Source: Tritrichomonas musculus (lineage: Eukaryota > Parabasalia > Tritrichomonadida > Tritrichomonadidae). From it: a stretch of 64,000 nt of DNA. The stretch lies in NCBI GenBank assembly GCA_039105265.1, contig JAPFFF010000045.1, positions 372,001 to 436,000 of the forward strand, in the 5' to 3' direction. The first letter of the stretch is position 1, and every line of letters begins with the position of its first letter. Under the pieces are notes generated by a model that saw only the letters and a program-made list of their open reading frames with translations, had not been told where the DNA came from and did not search any database. The position numbers and the translations under genes are program-made. Below, piece after piece: positions 1 to 9,373 of this stretch.

Positions 1-1752
1 TTAGAACAAGCTGCAAGAAAAATTCCAGTAGCTCAATATAATCTTGGTGTAATTCTTTATCAAGGAAGACATGTTTTACGTGATACGGGAAAAGGCATTC
101 ATTATTTGTCACTTGCTGCTTCCAATTTTTATACTCCTGCATTATACTTACTTGGTGAAATTTATAATACTGGTGAATACGTTTCACGAGATATTGAAAA
201 AGCTATTTATTATTTACAATTGGCTGCACTTCAAAATAATCCTAATGCTCAATTTTCTCTTGGCATGATTTATTATTATGATGAAAATATTCCACCTGAT
301 ATTGAAAAAGCACTTCTTTATTTCACAATGGCAGCTGATAATCAACATGAAGTGGCCCAATTAGAGCTTGGTATCATTTACCTTGAAGGTAAAAATGTTC
401 CACAAGATATAAAGAAAGGTCTTAATTATTTAAAGCTTTCTTCTGATAAAAATAATCCATTGGCACAATGCATTCTTGGACTATATTACTCTAAAAACCA
501 TGATATAAATGAAGCTATTAAATTTTATACTCTTGCAACAAACAACAATTTTCCAGTGGCTCAAATTAATCTGGCTGAATTGTATTTTTTCAGTCCATAT
601 ATTGCAAAAGATTATAGAAAAGCAATTTTTTATTACAAATTAGCTGCAGAGCATAATATTTATTATGCACAAAACATCCTCGGTCTATGTTATTATTATG
701 GATATCATGTTCAACAAGATGCTCAAAAAGGTCTTTATTATATATCACTTGCTGTTGATCAAAAGTTTTCAGAAGCACAGTTTAACTTAGGAATTGTTTA
801 TCTTAATGGACAATACATCAATAAAGATATTAAAAAAGCTATTCATTATTTCACACTTGCAGCGAATCAGAATTTTTTAGAAGCACAAAATATTCTTGGA
901 ACTATCTTCTTTGATGGAATTTATGTTCCACGAAACATTGATGAATCCATTCGTTGGTATAAACTTGCATCAAGTCAAAATCATTCAGAAGCTCAATTTA
1001 ATATTGGATTAATTTATTATAAAGGTTTATTTGTTAAAAGAAATATAAAAGAAGGAATATATTATCTAATTTTGTCATCAAATAACGAGAATAGAAATGC
1101 CAATTATTTTTTGGCGTGTTTATATCATCAAGGAAAAGACATTGAACAAAATGTAAATAAAGCAATTAATTTATATAAAAAGCTCACAACATTGAAAAAT
1201 CAATATGCAAGAAATAATCTTGGTGTCATTTATAAAAATGGTCTTTGTGAACAAAAGAAAAATGTTGCATTTGCAATTGAGCTATTCAAAGAAGCTATTA
1301 AAGATAGTAAGGATCCATTGTCAATGCTGAATTTTGCTATAGCTTACTTTTATGAAAAAGAAATAAAAGTTAATGATGGTGAAATAATTGACTTGTTAAT
1401 TAAATCAGCAATATCTGGCTTGTATCCACCAACAGAATTGTTAAGTGTCATTCTAATTCAGAAATGTAAGAACAACATAACTGAAGTGGACTTAGAACTT
1501 GATAAACATGAACATGTTACAGAGAGTTTAAGAAGTAGTTTGCATCATTTAATTAAATATATAAATGCAAATTCTTGCATTAACGATATCATTCAATTTT
1601 ATAAAAATATTGACTTTTTGTATGATGAAAACAAAAAAGTGGCACAATTATCAAAAAAGAAAATTATTGGTCCAACAGAAAAAGAATTTTCTACGAAAAT
1701 ACCAGATATTAATGCTATCTTTTATGAAGGTTTTGGCATTGAATTAAACTGA
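1..1752 (+). CDS. Sel1-repeat protein, 5' end outside the window
   Basis: The frame is already open at base 1, so this is the C-terminal 583 residues of a longer protein. It consists of about 13 Sel1-like (TPR-related) repeats of roughly 36 residues, each with the pattern A-x-x-x-L-G-x-x-Y-x-x-G followed by D-x-x-K-A-x-x-Y. Such helical arrays are protein-protein scaffolds. In Tritrichomonas they commonly follow a TKL-type kinase domain, and the related gene at 9164-13613 has that layout, so an upstream kinase domain is plausible but not seen. The last 20 residues (DINAIFYEGFGI) resemble the tail of that second gene. No signal peptide or membrane segment is visible. It ends in TGA. An internal start (TTG at 106) is not a real start. 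Confidence 0.85.
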   Translation, partial: LEQAARKIPVAQYNLGVILYQGRHVLRDTGKGIHYLSLAASNFYTPALYLLGEIYNTGEYVSRDIEKAIYYLQLAALQNNPNAQFSLGMIYYYDENIPPDIEKALLYFTMAADNQHEVAQLELGIIYLEGKNVPQDIKKGLNYLKLSSDKNNPLAQCILGLYYSKNHDINEAIKFYTLATNNNFPVAQINLAELYFFSPYIAKDYRKAIFYYKLAAEHNIYYAQNILGLCYYYGYHVQQDAQKGLYYISLAVDQKFSEAQFNLGIVYLNGQYINKDIKKAIHYFTLAANQNFLEAQNILGTIFFDGIYVPRNIDESIRWYKLASSQNHSEAQFNIGLIYYKGLFVKRNIKEGIYYLILSSNNENRNANYFLACLYHQGKDIEQNVNKAINLYKKLTTLKNQYARNNLGVIYKNGLCEQKKNVAFAIELFKEAIKDSKDPLSMLNFAIAYFYEKEIKVNDGEIIDLLIKSAISGLYPPTELLSVILIQKCKNNITEVDLELDKHEHVTESLRSSLHHLIKYINANSCINDIIQFYKNIDFLYDENKKVAQLSKKKIIGPTEKEFSTKIPDINAIFYEGFGIELN

Positions 1753-1897
1753 ATTTTTAAAATTGATATAATTTCATTTGTTTTCTGTAATTTCGACATA
1801 AATTCTATGATTATTCACTGAAGTATTACACATATGTTTATTTTTGAACTAATATATTGATTTTTTATAAAAATACAAGCTTTCAAAAGTAGTATTA

Positions 1898-1931
<34 letters not shown>

Positions 1932-2040
1932 CTCTATTTAATTCATTTGATAATGTGAATATCAGAATACATTGCTTCATAAGGAATAATCAAGATTTCT
2001 TTTTTTAAATAAAAAAATCACTATTTTTATTAAAATACAT
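1753..2040. other. AT-rich intergenic DNA with a poly-T run
   Basis: No gene is visible. A run of about 30 T lies around 1902-1931. The last nine bases (AAAATACAT) are the left target duplication of the element that follows. Confidence 0.6.
2032..2040. repeat. 9-bp target-site duplication, left copy
   Basis: AAAATACAT at 2032-2040 recurs exactly at 2130-2138, directly bordering the inverted-repeat element between them. Confidence 0.75.
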
Positions 2041-2129
2041 GGGAAATCGTAATCCCCCCGTAATCGTAATCGCCCGTGGCGGTTTAGGTCAATATTGACC
2101 TAAACCGCCACGGGCGATTACGATTTCCC
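2041..2129. mobile_element. 89-bp palindromic MITE, Mutator-like (9-bp duplication)
   Basis: The element begins GGGAAATCGTAATC and ends with the reverse complement GATTACGATTTCCC. Its core, 2062-2125, is a perfect 64-bp palindrome with 32-nt arms, rich in G and C in strong contrast to its surroundings. It is flanked by an exact 9-bp direct repeat (2032-2040 and 2130-2138). Nine-base duplications are the mark of the Mutator (MULE) superfamily, and MULEs are known from Trichomonas. There is no coding capacity, so it must have moved with a transposase made elsewhere. The left end (2041-2061) has an imperfect extra copy of the terminal motif. Class assignment rests only on duplication length and end sequence. 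Confidence 0.75.
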
Positions 2130-2138
2130 AAAATACAT
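2130..2138. repeat. 9-bp target-site duplication, right copy
   Basis: Exact copy of 2032-2040. Confidence 0.75.
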
Positions 2139-2279
2139 TTTTTTTGAAAATTTGTTTATTTCATCACACATAACAACAAATATAAAAACATTCAATATAA
2201 AAATAGAATAATTTAAAATCAATCATTTATATAAAATTAATATAAAAGAACTATAATTATTTAACAATTTAAAACTTAG

Positions 2280-2540
2280 CTAAAATTTTGTGAGATCTCT
2301 GAATTTTTTATCAGAAAAAAAAAAAAAAAAAAAAAAAAAATTTAAAATATTAACATAGTTTATTACTTGCAAAATATGGTCACTTTCATATATCAATTCG
2401 TTTTCTGCCATATCCGTAAGAAGATCGATGATATCCTCATGAGGGAGATATTCAAAATTCGATTGGACTATTTTGCTAAGAAGTGGTACTTGTTGTTCTG
2501 GGATATAATTTTTCTTTGATCTTTGATTAGTAAAAATCAA
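2280..2540 (-). pseudogene. Short unassigned ORF next to a kinase relic
   Basis: An 86-residue frame of which about 65 residues have ordinary composition (for example VPLLSKIVQSNFEYLP and EDIIDLLTDMAENEL); the rest is poly-Phe read from an A-run near 2317-2340. It lies just downstream of the kinase C-terminal fragment on the same strand and may be eroded sequence of the same gene. I do not recognise a domain. Confidence 0.25.
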
Positions 2541-2556
2541 TGGGATATGAAGATCC

Positions 2557-2847
2557 TCAGAACTTACTTGGTCGATTCGTTTTTTCGAAATTTTCGATCA
2601 TTTCGACATAGGATGCGATTATTGGAATGTCTTCAGGTTTTAAATCTTTAAGAAGATACTTTTCTTCTTGCGTGAGGAGGTAATAAACTTTTTCTGCACT
2701 TGGTCGATCTGATGGATTATGTGACCAACAACGTTTTAAAAGCTCTGCGAAGTCTTCTGGCATATCTTTGGGTATAAATGGAATATCTGTTCCATTTAAA
2801 AACCTATATTGAACATGCTTTACTGAGCTAAGAGCGGCGCTACGTTT
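2557..2847 (-). pseudogene. TKL-type protein kinase, C-lobe fragment
   Basis: The open frame reads about 97 residues and contains the end of a protein kinase domain: IPKDMPEDFAELLKRCW, then SHNPSDRPSAEKV, the C-lobe signature with the conserved Arg of subdomain XI. About 40 residues of tail follow. The frame is closed by a stop upstream at about 2850 and no N-lobe, HRD or DFG motif is found beyond it, so only the last third of a kinase gene remains. The pattern matches trichomonad TKL kinases such as the one at 34300-35166. Probably a dead remnant rather than a small gene. Confidence 0.65.
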
Positions 2848-2929
2848 TCAAATAGATTGTAACAGAAGAAATTCTGCCAATCAATTTTCAAATAATGGAT
2901 TGAAGAAAACAAATTTTATTGCTATTTTT

Positions 2930-3720
2930 TCAGGATTAAACCATTACAGTTGATTCATATATCGCTGATATTCTTAAAAATAAAGCTAAATTGATTTATC
3001 TTCTAAAAGATAGTTTAATCGTTCAGTTCAATTGAACTGCCAAAAGAATCATACATTTTATGTTTTAATGAAGCAGTAAAATGCTATCATAATAATCTTG
3101 TTCGATTCATTGAAAATAATTTTTTGTTGGAAGATTATCATTTTAAATGATCATGATAAAAGACTTAAAAAATAGACAATTACATTCTCAATGACATTTA
3201 TCGATAAATGGCAATTGTTTCATTGGATGCTTGTCATTAAAGTAAATTTCTCTTCCTTTTTCTGAAAAAACAATTGGTAATTCTCTTTTCATTGATTGCA
3301 AATCATTGAATAAGTCTTCCGTAGCCTTCATTCACTTTAATGTATATAAATTATTGGAAAAAATTGAAATTCTTTCAGCTGTGATAAAAATTTAAGGGAA
3401 AAGATTCAGTGATTGTAGATCATTGAAAAAAGTTTCATTTCAATTCCCTTTTAAATTAATTATATTTGATAAAAGTGCTTTCTAAGAACTTAAAAATATT
3501 GAAGAAATACATTTTCGGCACTCTTTAAAGGTCATTGGCTATTCAATTAATTGAGGTAGTAATTCCTCCTTTTATTAAAGAGATTAGATATGGTAGTTTT
3601 GATTTTTGTATATCTTTGAAATATTTTACATTTTTAGCTAACGATATTACTTATGATAATGCATTTTTAATGATGATAAATATGAAGAAGTAAGATATCT
3701 TTTTTATCAAATTTGAAAAG
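2930..3720 (+). pseudogene. Degraded BspA-type leucine-rich repeat gene
   Basis: Several short frames on the plus strand keep BspA/LRR_5 signatures although stops and frame changes separate them. Around 3270-3300 the sequence reads SLFIDCKSLNK, around 3405-3440 FSDCRSLKKVSF, and from 3550 to about 3690 an open stretch reads EVVIPPFIKEIRYGSFDFC followed by ISLKYFTFLA. The I-P-x-x-[IV]-x-x-I-x-x-x-[AS]-F-x-x-C-x-x-L pattern is that of BspA proteins, the largest trichomonad surface family. Sequence at 2940-3010 reads like an N-terminal BTB-like segment (TVDSYIADILKNKAKLI). No full-length frame remains. Confidence 0.55.
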
Positions 3721-4298
3721 AAATCTTAGAAGTCTCTTATCTTTTTTTATTTATAATTATCCATTGCCAAATAGAAAAATATATAATAAACATTTATTTT
3801 TAGCATAACATGTAAATAATATGGCAAAAATCCAGAATTTTTATTTGAAATAAGTATTTATATTTTAATGAGAAAAAGTTTATTATGATTAAAATCTTTT
3901 TAGTTCGGTTTTTTATTGAGATATTTATATTTCGAAATTCTTCAAAATTATCAGAAAAAGTTGATATTTTACAATGTTAAATTTACAGAAATGAATGTAA
4001 TTTTACATATCGTATTTTCAATTGGAATGATTTTATGTCTGTTTCTTATTTCTCCTTATTATCAAGATATAAACGATTTAGGATTAGGTAAACCTTTTTA
4101 TTCAACAATTGAATGCATTTGAAAATTGTTAAATTTATTTTAAATTTGAAAGAATTCAGAAATTATATTCAAATTTTGAAAAGGTAAATAATTAGATAAA
4201 AAAATTCCTTTCAAATATGTTTTTAGTTTTATTCAAATCTTCTCAATTGTTTCTATAATATCAACCAAACTGATAACTCAAATTTATTTATAACACAC
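3721..4298. other. Intergenic, no gene recognised
   Basis: AT-rich. One 68-codon frame at 3916-4122 contains a hydrophobic stretch but has no family signature and looks like chance or decayed sequence. Confidence 0.4.
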
Positions 4299-4304
4299 TC
4301 ATTT
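4299..4304 (+). promoter_or_regulatory. Trichomonad initiator (Inr) before the RCC1 gene
   Basis: TCATTT lies a few bases before the ATG at 4310 and fits the trichomonad Inr (TCA, pyrimidine, T or A), which sets a very short 5' leader. Confidence 0.45.
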
Positions 4305-4309
4305 TCTAA

Positions 4310-5407
4310 ATGGAAAAAGTCGAAGTTTGTGGACGAAATAATAACTTTGGCATTAGTGAAAAGTCAAACCATCGAACCCATGAAGGAGATGAATACGTTT
4401 ACCCAGCCTGTAAATTTGAAATGGATCCGTCTAAAATAAATTCATATTCATTATTTAATAAAACACTTGTGGTCACAAATGAAGGCATAGCAACGGCAAT
4501 TGGAGATAACAGCAAATCTCAAATAAGTGGATCACTCCCAAAACGTGTGCTCAGCACCTTTACTGATATGAAAATTAGAGATTCCCATGACAAAGAATGC
4601 AAAGTTTTATCTGCTGTATGTGGTAATAATTATGCATTTTATATCATTTCTTCCATAGAAGATGAATCCAAAAAAGGACTTGCTTATGCTCATGCAAATT
4701 TAGATAAAGAATTTCCAGTTGTTCTGAATATTCGTGATGCAATTCCAGTATCAATTTATGGTGGTTATTCAGATTGTGCAGCAATTACTTCAGTAGGTTC
4801 AGTTATCTACATCCATAATTCATTATGGGAATCAACATCAACCCAAATTGAACCATTTTTACTCCCAGAGAATGAAAAAGCAGTTAGTGTTGTTTGCTGT
4901 TATAATTTTGTCTTTGTATTATCTGCAAGAGGAAGAGTCTTTATATCAAAATCAGAACCTGATCTCGTTTTCAGTGAAATTCCAGAATTCAAAGACAAAA
5001 AGATCGTTTCAATCTCAGGTATATTTCAACACTGCCTAGCAGTAACTGATGATGGAAAAGTTTTCGTACGTGGAGGTGATTTATCTAATAATGGTTATCT
5101 TGGTCTTGGAAAAAACATCAAATCGCCAGATAATTTTAAGGAAATCAAATCATTAAATAAATACAAAATCGTTGCCGTTTACGCTGGAACAAATCATTCT
5201 CTATTCCAAACTGAAGATGGACTAATTCTTGGATGTGGTGATAACACTTATGGACAACTCTTACTCAGTAGTGGACCTTGCAAACAAAAAATTTATAAAC
5301 CAGTTGAAACAATAGTTACAAGTGCTAAATTCTGCATTGTTGGTGATTGTTCCACAGTCATTTTTAAGAACTATGAACCACCAATGAATCCAAATAAAAT
5401 AAATTAA
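4310..5407 (+). CDS. RCC1-repeat protein
   Basis: A 365-residue protein with RCC1-like beta-propeller repeats. The repeat core, in which a [VAF]-[TSQ]-x-x-G-x-[VIL]-x-x-x-G strand is followed by G-x-x-x-x-G-Q-L, is seen at about residues 58-80 (VVTNEGIATAIGDN), 166-175 (AITSVGSVIYI), 200-215 (VLSARGRVFIS), 245-270 (AVTDDGKVFVRGGD, then GYLGLG) and 305-325 (TEDGLILGCGDNTYGQLL). RCC1 folds act as guanine-nucleotide exchange factors (Ran GEF) or as generic binding propellers; this divergent protein cannot be assigned to Ran. Trichomonads have many such RCC1-like proteins, often with BTB partners. The ATG at 4310 is supported by an Inr just upstream. Ends in TAA. No transmembrane segment. Confidence 0.8.
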   Translation: MEKVEVCGRNNNFGISEKSNHRTHEGDEYVYPACKFEMDPSKINSYSLFNKTLVVTNEGIATAIGDNSKSQISGSLPKRVLSTFTDMKIRDSHDKECKVLSAVCGNNYAFYIISSIEDESKKGLAYAHANLDKEFPVVLNIRDAIPVSIYGGYSDCAAITSVGSVIYIHNSLWESTSTQIEPFLLPENEKAVSVVCCYNFVFVLSARGRVFISKSEPDLVFSEIPEFKDKKIVSISGIFQHCLAVTDDGKVFVRGGDLSNNGYLGLGKNIKSPDNFKEIKSLNKYKIVAVYAGTNHSLFQTEDGLILGCGDNTYGQLLLSSGPCKQKIYKPVETIVTSAKFCIVGDCSTVIFKNYEPPMNPNKIN

Positions 5408-5620
5408 TTACCATGAAGATTACCATGAAATTTACCATGATTAATAATTAATTTACTTAATAAAAATTATTTTTTTTTTTATGTATCAACAAAGCTAACA
5501 TTTAATGGAACCAAAGCTTTGGCTCATGCAACATATGGAGCAAATTTTGATTTGTTTAATTATTGCATCAAGAATACAAAAATATAAAATTTTTATTTAG
5601 AAAAGATTGAATGATATAAA

Positions 5621-5692
5621 GGGGCTGTAGCATAATGGTATTGCGTGAGACTCCAGATCTCAAGGTTGGGGGTTCGACTCCCTTCGGCCTCA
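5621..5692 (+). tRNA. trnW: tRNA-Trp (CCA anticodon)
   Basis: A 72-nt cloverleaf. Acceptor GGGGCTG pairs with CGGCCTC (two wobble pairs) and the discriminator is A. The anticodon stem TGAGA/TCTCA closes the loop CTCCAGA, giving anticodon CCA, which reads UGG. The T-arm loop is TTCGACT. The CCA tail is not encoded and there is no intron. An identical copy lies on the other strand at 19536-19607. Only 33 nt separate its 3' end from the ATG of the next gene. Confidence 0.95.
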
Positions 5693-5725
5693 TGATTTTT
5701 TTCAAAATTTTTTTTATATAATCGA

Positions 5726-6859
5726 ATGTCGATCAATAAAAAATTAGATGTGCAAAGTTTCTTCAAAACAATGAAAGAAACTCAAAGAAGTATACTTGAT
5801 TTCATTGAAAATGAGGAAAACGCCGAAGAGAATTATCAAAATCTAATTAATTTTTGTAAAAATCAAAAAATCCAAGAAGACTATAATTTATTTAAGTCAA
5901 CATTATATATACTAAAGAACATAGCAAATAACCATCATCGAAATCAAGATTTTATCTCCAAAATAGAGAAAATTCTGATGAATTATAAAGATTCAATCAA
6001 ACAGACCTTTTCAAATTATGATATATTTAACATATTCAAAAAGAACAAGTTAATTCTTCTTTTCTTATTTGAAAACGAATTTGTTACACCAGACAAATCC
6101 ATTGCATTCATGATGACAAAAACAAAGTTCAAAAAACGGTTTTACCCACAATTTTTCTATCCAGAATTCAAAGAAATATTCAATGACAAATTGATCAGAG
6201 AAATTGACCCAGAAAAAAATGATCTTCAATCCGATGAATTTAAGGAAAAAAGAAAAATTGGCGAAAATGACGATCATTTGTGCGAGCTGATCAGAAATGA
6301 TTCAATTGATGAATTCACTGAGCTCTTTCAAAAAGATTCAATTCACATCAAACCATCAATTTTTGAGACAAATTTGTTTTTGTTAAAAAATCAAAATATT
6401 AATGTCATTGAGTATGCAGCATTCTTTGGATCATCAAAGATTTTACAATATCTTTTATCACTCAAATTAACACTAGAAAGTCTTGTTTGGACAAGTTCGA
6501 TTCACAGTCAAAGTCTTGAAATCATTCATCTTATTGAAAATAATGCTAAACATTTAATGCAAAAAGATACTTATAAATCATGCCTGATTGAGATAGTGAA
6601 ATGTCACCACGCTGAACTTTTAGTTTATTTTAAGACAAATTTCGATCAAAGAGCAATAAACTTGATTGAAGAAAGCTTGAAATATTACAATTTCATCGAA
6701 TTAATTGTATACAGAGATCCTGAATGCTTCAATTTTTATAGGTTTTGTCAATATGACTATCTTATCCTTGTTGATAATTATTTGACTCATCAAAACAATC
6801 TATTCACCAAAGATATTTTGATTTTATTTTTTTATGAAATTTCAATTTTTTTATTTTGA
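5726..6859 (+). CDS. DUF3447-type trichomonad protein, N-terminal exon or segment
   Basis: A 377-residue frame of the family that carries DUF3447 followed by ankyrin repeats, present in great numbers in trichomonads. It is clearly homologous to 40912-41991: both share the N-terminal helical region (K-x-L-Y-x-[LI]-x-K-[NI]-[SA]-x-N-H-H-R-N), the block GENDxxLCExIRND-x-I-x-E-F at about residues 185-200, and the first ankyrin-like helices at about 225-300 (VIEYAAFFGSSKILQYLL). Function is unknown; cytosolic scaffold is likely. The last ~20 residues (from about 6815, ILILFFYEISIFLF) do not fit the family and read into AT-rich spacer, so the true coding segment probably stops near 6815 and continues at 6859. 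The ATG follows the tRNA by 33 nt. Confidence 0.75.
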   Translation: MSINKKLDVQSFFKTMKETQRSILDFIENEENAEENYQNLINFCKNQKIQEDYNLFKSTLYILKNIANNHHRNQDFISKIEKILMNYKDSIKQTFSNYDIFNIFKKNKLILLFLFENEFVTPDKSIAFMMTKTKFKKRFYPQFFYPEFKEIFNDKLIREIDPEKNDLQSDEFKEKRKIGENDDHLCELIRNDSIDEFTELFQKDSIHIKPSIFETNLFLLKNQNINVIEYAAFFGSSKILQYLLSLKLTLESLVWTSSIHSQSLEIIHLIENNAKHLMQKDTYKSCLIEIVKCHHAELLVYFKTNFDQRAINLIEESLKYYNFIELIVYRDPECFNFYRFCQYDYLILVDNYLTHQNNLFTKDILILFFYEISIFLF

Positions 6860-8853
6860 ATACAGATATATTATTTTGGGCTGCTATAAAAGGATATGTT
6901 GAGTTGGCTAAGTTTGCTATACCTAGAGGGAATTTCCTTATTAATGATGAGTTTATAATTTTAAAAAATCAAATGTGTTTTAATGATATTTAAAATTATC
7001 ATTTTTAAATGAAATTTCATAAAAAATTTATTGTTTTAATAGCATTTTTTTAAAAAATAATTTCAAACCAAGTTCCAAAATTGTATTTTAATAAAAATGT
7101 TATAATAAATGTTTTTTTGAATTCAATTACAAATCATTATTTTTTTTAATTCAATTTCAATGAAAAATTTTATATTCATAAAATTTCACATCATATTTAT
7201 TTTTGGCATTTCATTTACAAAATTTTTATAGAGAAATAATACATGAAGCTGTTAAAAAAGGATGCATGGAAATCATTAAGCTTTTGCTAGAGATAAAAGA
7301 TATTGATGTCAATAAAACAGCAATTTTTAATTGTTTTATAAATTATATTTCTAACAAATTATTTTAATAGCATTTCAAATACTAATTGTTCTTTTTATTA
7401 TGTTTCAAAATCATATAATTAAATACAATTCCAATCAATATTTTGTTATAATTCTGTTTCAATTTTATTTTCTTCTAATTTAGTTTCAAATCTAATTTTA
7501 ATGGAATTCTATAATTGATATTAATAGAATACCTAGTTTTTTTCTTTTATGGAATTTTAAATATTGTAATTTTAAATTACATTTCATTGTATATTTTAAT
7601 TTGATTCCTTATTTACATTTTTTCATAAGATTTCTATTAATCGATTTACATGAAATTTCATGTTTAATATTTCAAATGAAATTTTTATTTTTATAATTAA
7701 ACAATACCGCTTTAACGATAGCAGCTAAAATTGGAAATTCAGAAGCTGTTAAATTATTAGCTGCACGAGATGATGTTAATGTAAATGCTTTAAGCTATAC
7801 AATTTCATTTTATTTAATTCAACAAAATCTCAATCTTTATTTCAATAATGTTTTTATTAAAAATGCAATTTATACCATTTTAACTGAAATAATTTTAATG
7901 CAATTTAAATTAATAACATTCATGGAATTATATTTTATATTTTGAATACCATTTCATTTACAAATATTTAATAGAATTTCAACAAATATTATTTTCTCAT
8001 TCAATTCCTATTGATTTCTTCAATACAATTTTTTTTTAGTTTTAAATCTCAGTTCGCTTCATCTTGCTGTCGAAAATGAGGATGTTGACAGTGTTAAATA
8101 TTTATTATCTAGAAAAGATTTAAATGTTAATGAAAGCGCAATTCTTAAAAAAAATTTTTATTAATATAATTTTAAGATCTGATTTACAAATGATATTTTT
8201 TTGTACTTTTTTATTACAGAATTCCAAAAGTTAATTTTGCTTGTAGAGTTTCATATTAATGTGTTTCTTGATATTCATCATTTTTATATTTAATATTATT
8301 TTAAAAAACAATATGTTAATAAAACAGCGTTACATATTGCAATTGAAACAGGAAACATGAAGATTCTTCAACTTTTATTATCAAGAGAAGATATTGATGT
8401 AAATGCAAAAATGGTTACATAAATCAAATTGAATTCAATTTTAAATCATTTGGTTTGTTAATCAAATTCATAATTCTTTTTATTTGTTCAATTTCTAATA
8501 AAATGTTTTAATGACGTTCAAAATCATGTTTACAAATAGAATTTTTTTCCACATAATTTTTTTAATATTTTTCTTTGGATTTTTTAATGTAGTTATATAA
8601 TAGATGTTATTTTTAAAATTTATTTTTTATATTTTTATATGACAGCTCTTCATCTTGCAGTTGTCCAAAATAAACCTGAAGTTGTCAAACTGTTATTAGC
8701 TCAAAAAAATATTGATATTAATGCTAAAAATGAAATTCATGAAAAATTTTTAATTCAATTAAATAAAAAAATTTGAATGATTTCATTATAGTATTTTGAT
8801 GAAAAACGCCTGTAGAATTAGCAAATGATGAAATTAAAGCATTATTTAAATAA
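6859..8853 (+). other. Seven separate ankyrin-repeat segments split by AT-rich spacers
   Basis: Downstream of the DUF3447 frame seven short coding-like stretches follow in order on the plus strand, each one ankyrin repeat long: about 6859-6950 (NTDILFWAAIKGYVELAKF), 7230-7322 (IIHEAVKKGCMEIIKLLLE), 7700-7790 (NTALTIAAKIGNSEAVKLL), 8043-8139 (SSLHLAVENEDVDSVKYLL), 8315-8413 (KTALHIAIETGNMKILQLLL), 8640-8735 (TALHLAVVQNKPEVVKLLL) and a short end 8806-8853 (TPVELANDEIKALFK, then TAA). Spacers of about 70-380 nt have stops in every frame, are almost pure A/T and share short words (TTTTAATAGCATTT at 7034 and 7362). All breaks fall at the same place in the repeat, after the ...D-[IV]-[DN]-[VI]-N turn and before T-A-L-H. 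The spacers lack the conserved trichomonad intron ends. Either an unusual multi-exon gene or a strangely regular ruin. Confidence 0.7.
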
Positions 8854-9163
8854 ATAAAAAGATATTTTGAATTCTTTTTTTGTTTATTTGTTTGTTTTCA
8901 TAATGAAAATAATCCTTCCATAATTGTTGCTATTGTTAAATGATTGGTTCCAAAGTAGCCATTTGGTAATTCAAACTTTATATAAATCAGACACAAATAG
9001 CATATAATATCTTTAAAGAAGTTTTTTTATATTATAAAGAAGATATTAAAATATAATAAAAAACATCTTTATTTAAAACTATTTTTTATGATATTAATCA
9101 CAAAAATCAGATTTTCTATAATATAAAAACAAAACAATTTGAGAAAATTTGGAAAAAAATTGA
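8854..9163. other. Intergenic, AT-rich
   Basis: No gene or RNA recognised between the last ankyrin segment and the kinase-Sel1 gene. Confidence 0.5.
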
Positions 9164-9373
9164 ATGTTTTTTAAATCAGATCAAACAATGCAAGACATTA
9201 AATATATTGGCATTCCTTCCCAGTATAAGTCAATGTTACAAAGTATTAAGAGTCCAATAATTCAAAAAATATATTCGAATTTTGATTTTTTATATTTCGA
9301 TTTTTTATATTATATAAAAGATAAAAAATTTCTAATTGCAAACTCATTATCAACTTTTTATATGATTTCCTGA
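9164..9373 (+). CDS. N-terminal piece of the TKL kinase-Sel1 gene
   Basis: A 69-residue frame beginning ATG at 9164 (second ATG at 9188). It has no domain of its own. Its end (NSLSTFY) meets, near 9361, the frame that continues in the next entry (DFLKKFKFITYYFDDL), displaced by two bases within a TATAT stretch. The simplest reading is that it is the start of the same gene, separated by an AT dinucleotide slip. A sequencing error cannot be excluded. Confidence 0.5.
   Translation: MFFKSDQTMQDIKYIGIPSQYKSMLQSIKSPIIQKIYSNFDFLYFDFLYYIKDKKFLIANSLSTFYMIS

Noticed and set aside
2041-2129. Rho-independent terminator
   Set aside because: The hairpin is strong, but the 9-bp flanking duplication and the eukaryotic context favour a transposon.
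3916-4122. Small membrane-protein gene
   Set aside because: One hydrophobic stretch only, first codon within AT-rich decayed sequence, no supporting context.
6860-8806. Canonical spliceosomal introns between the ankyrin segments
   Set aside because: The conserved trichomonad donor (GTATGT-like) and branch/acceptor (ACTAACACACAG-like) words are absent; one spacer can be read GT...AG (about 6951-7231) but most cannot.
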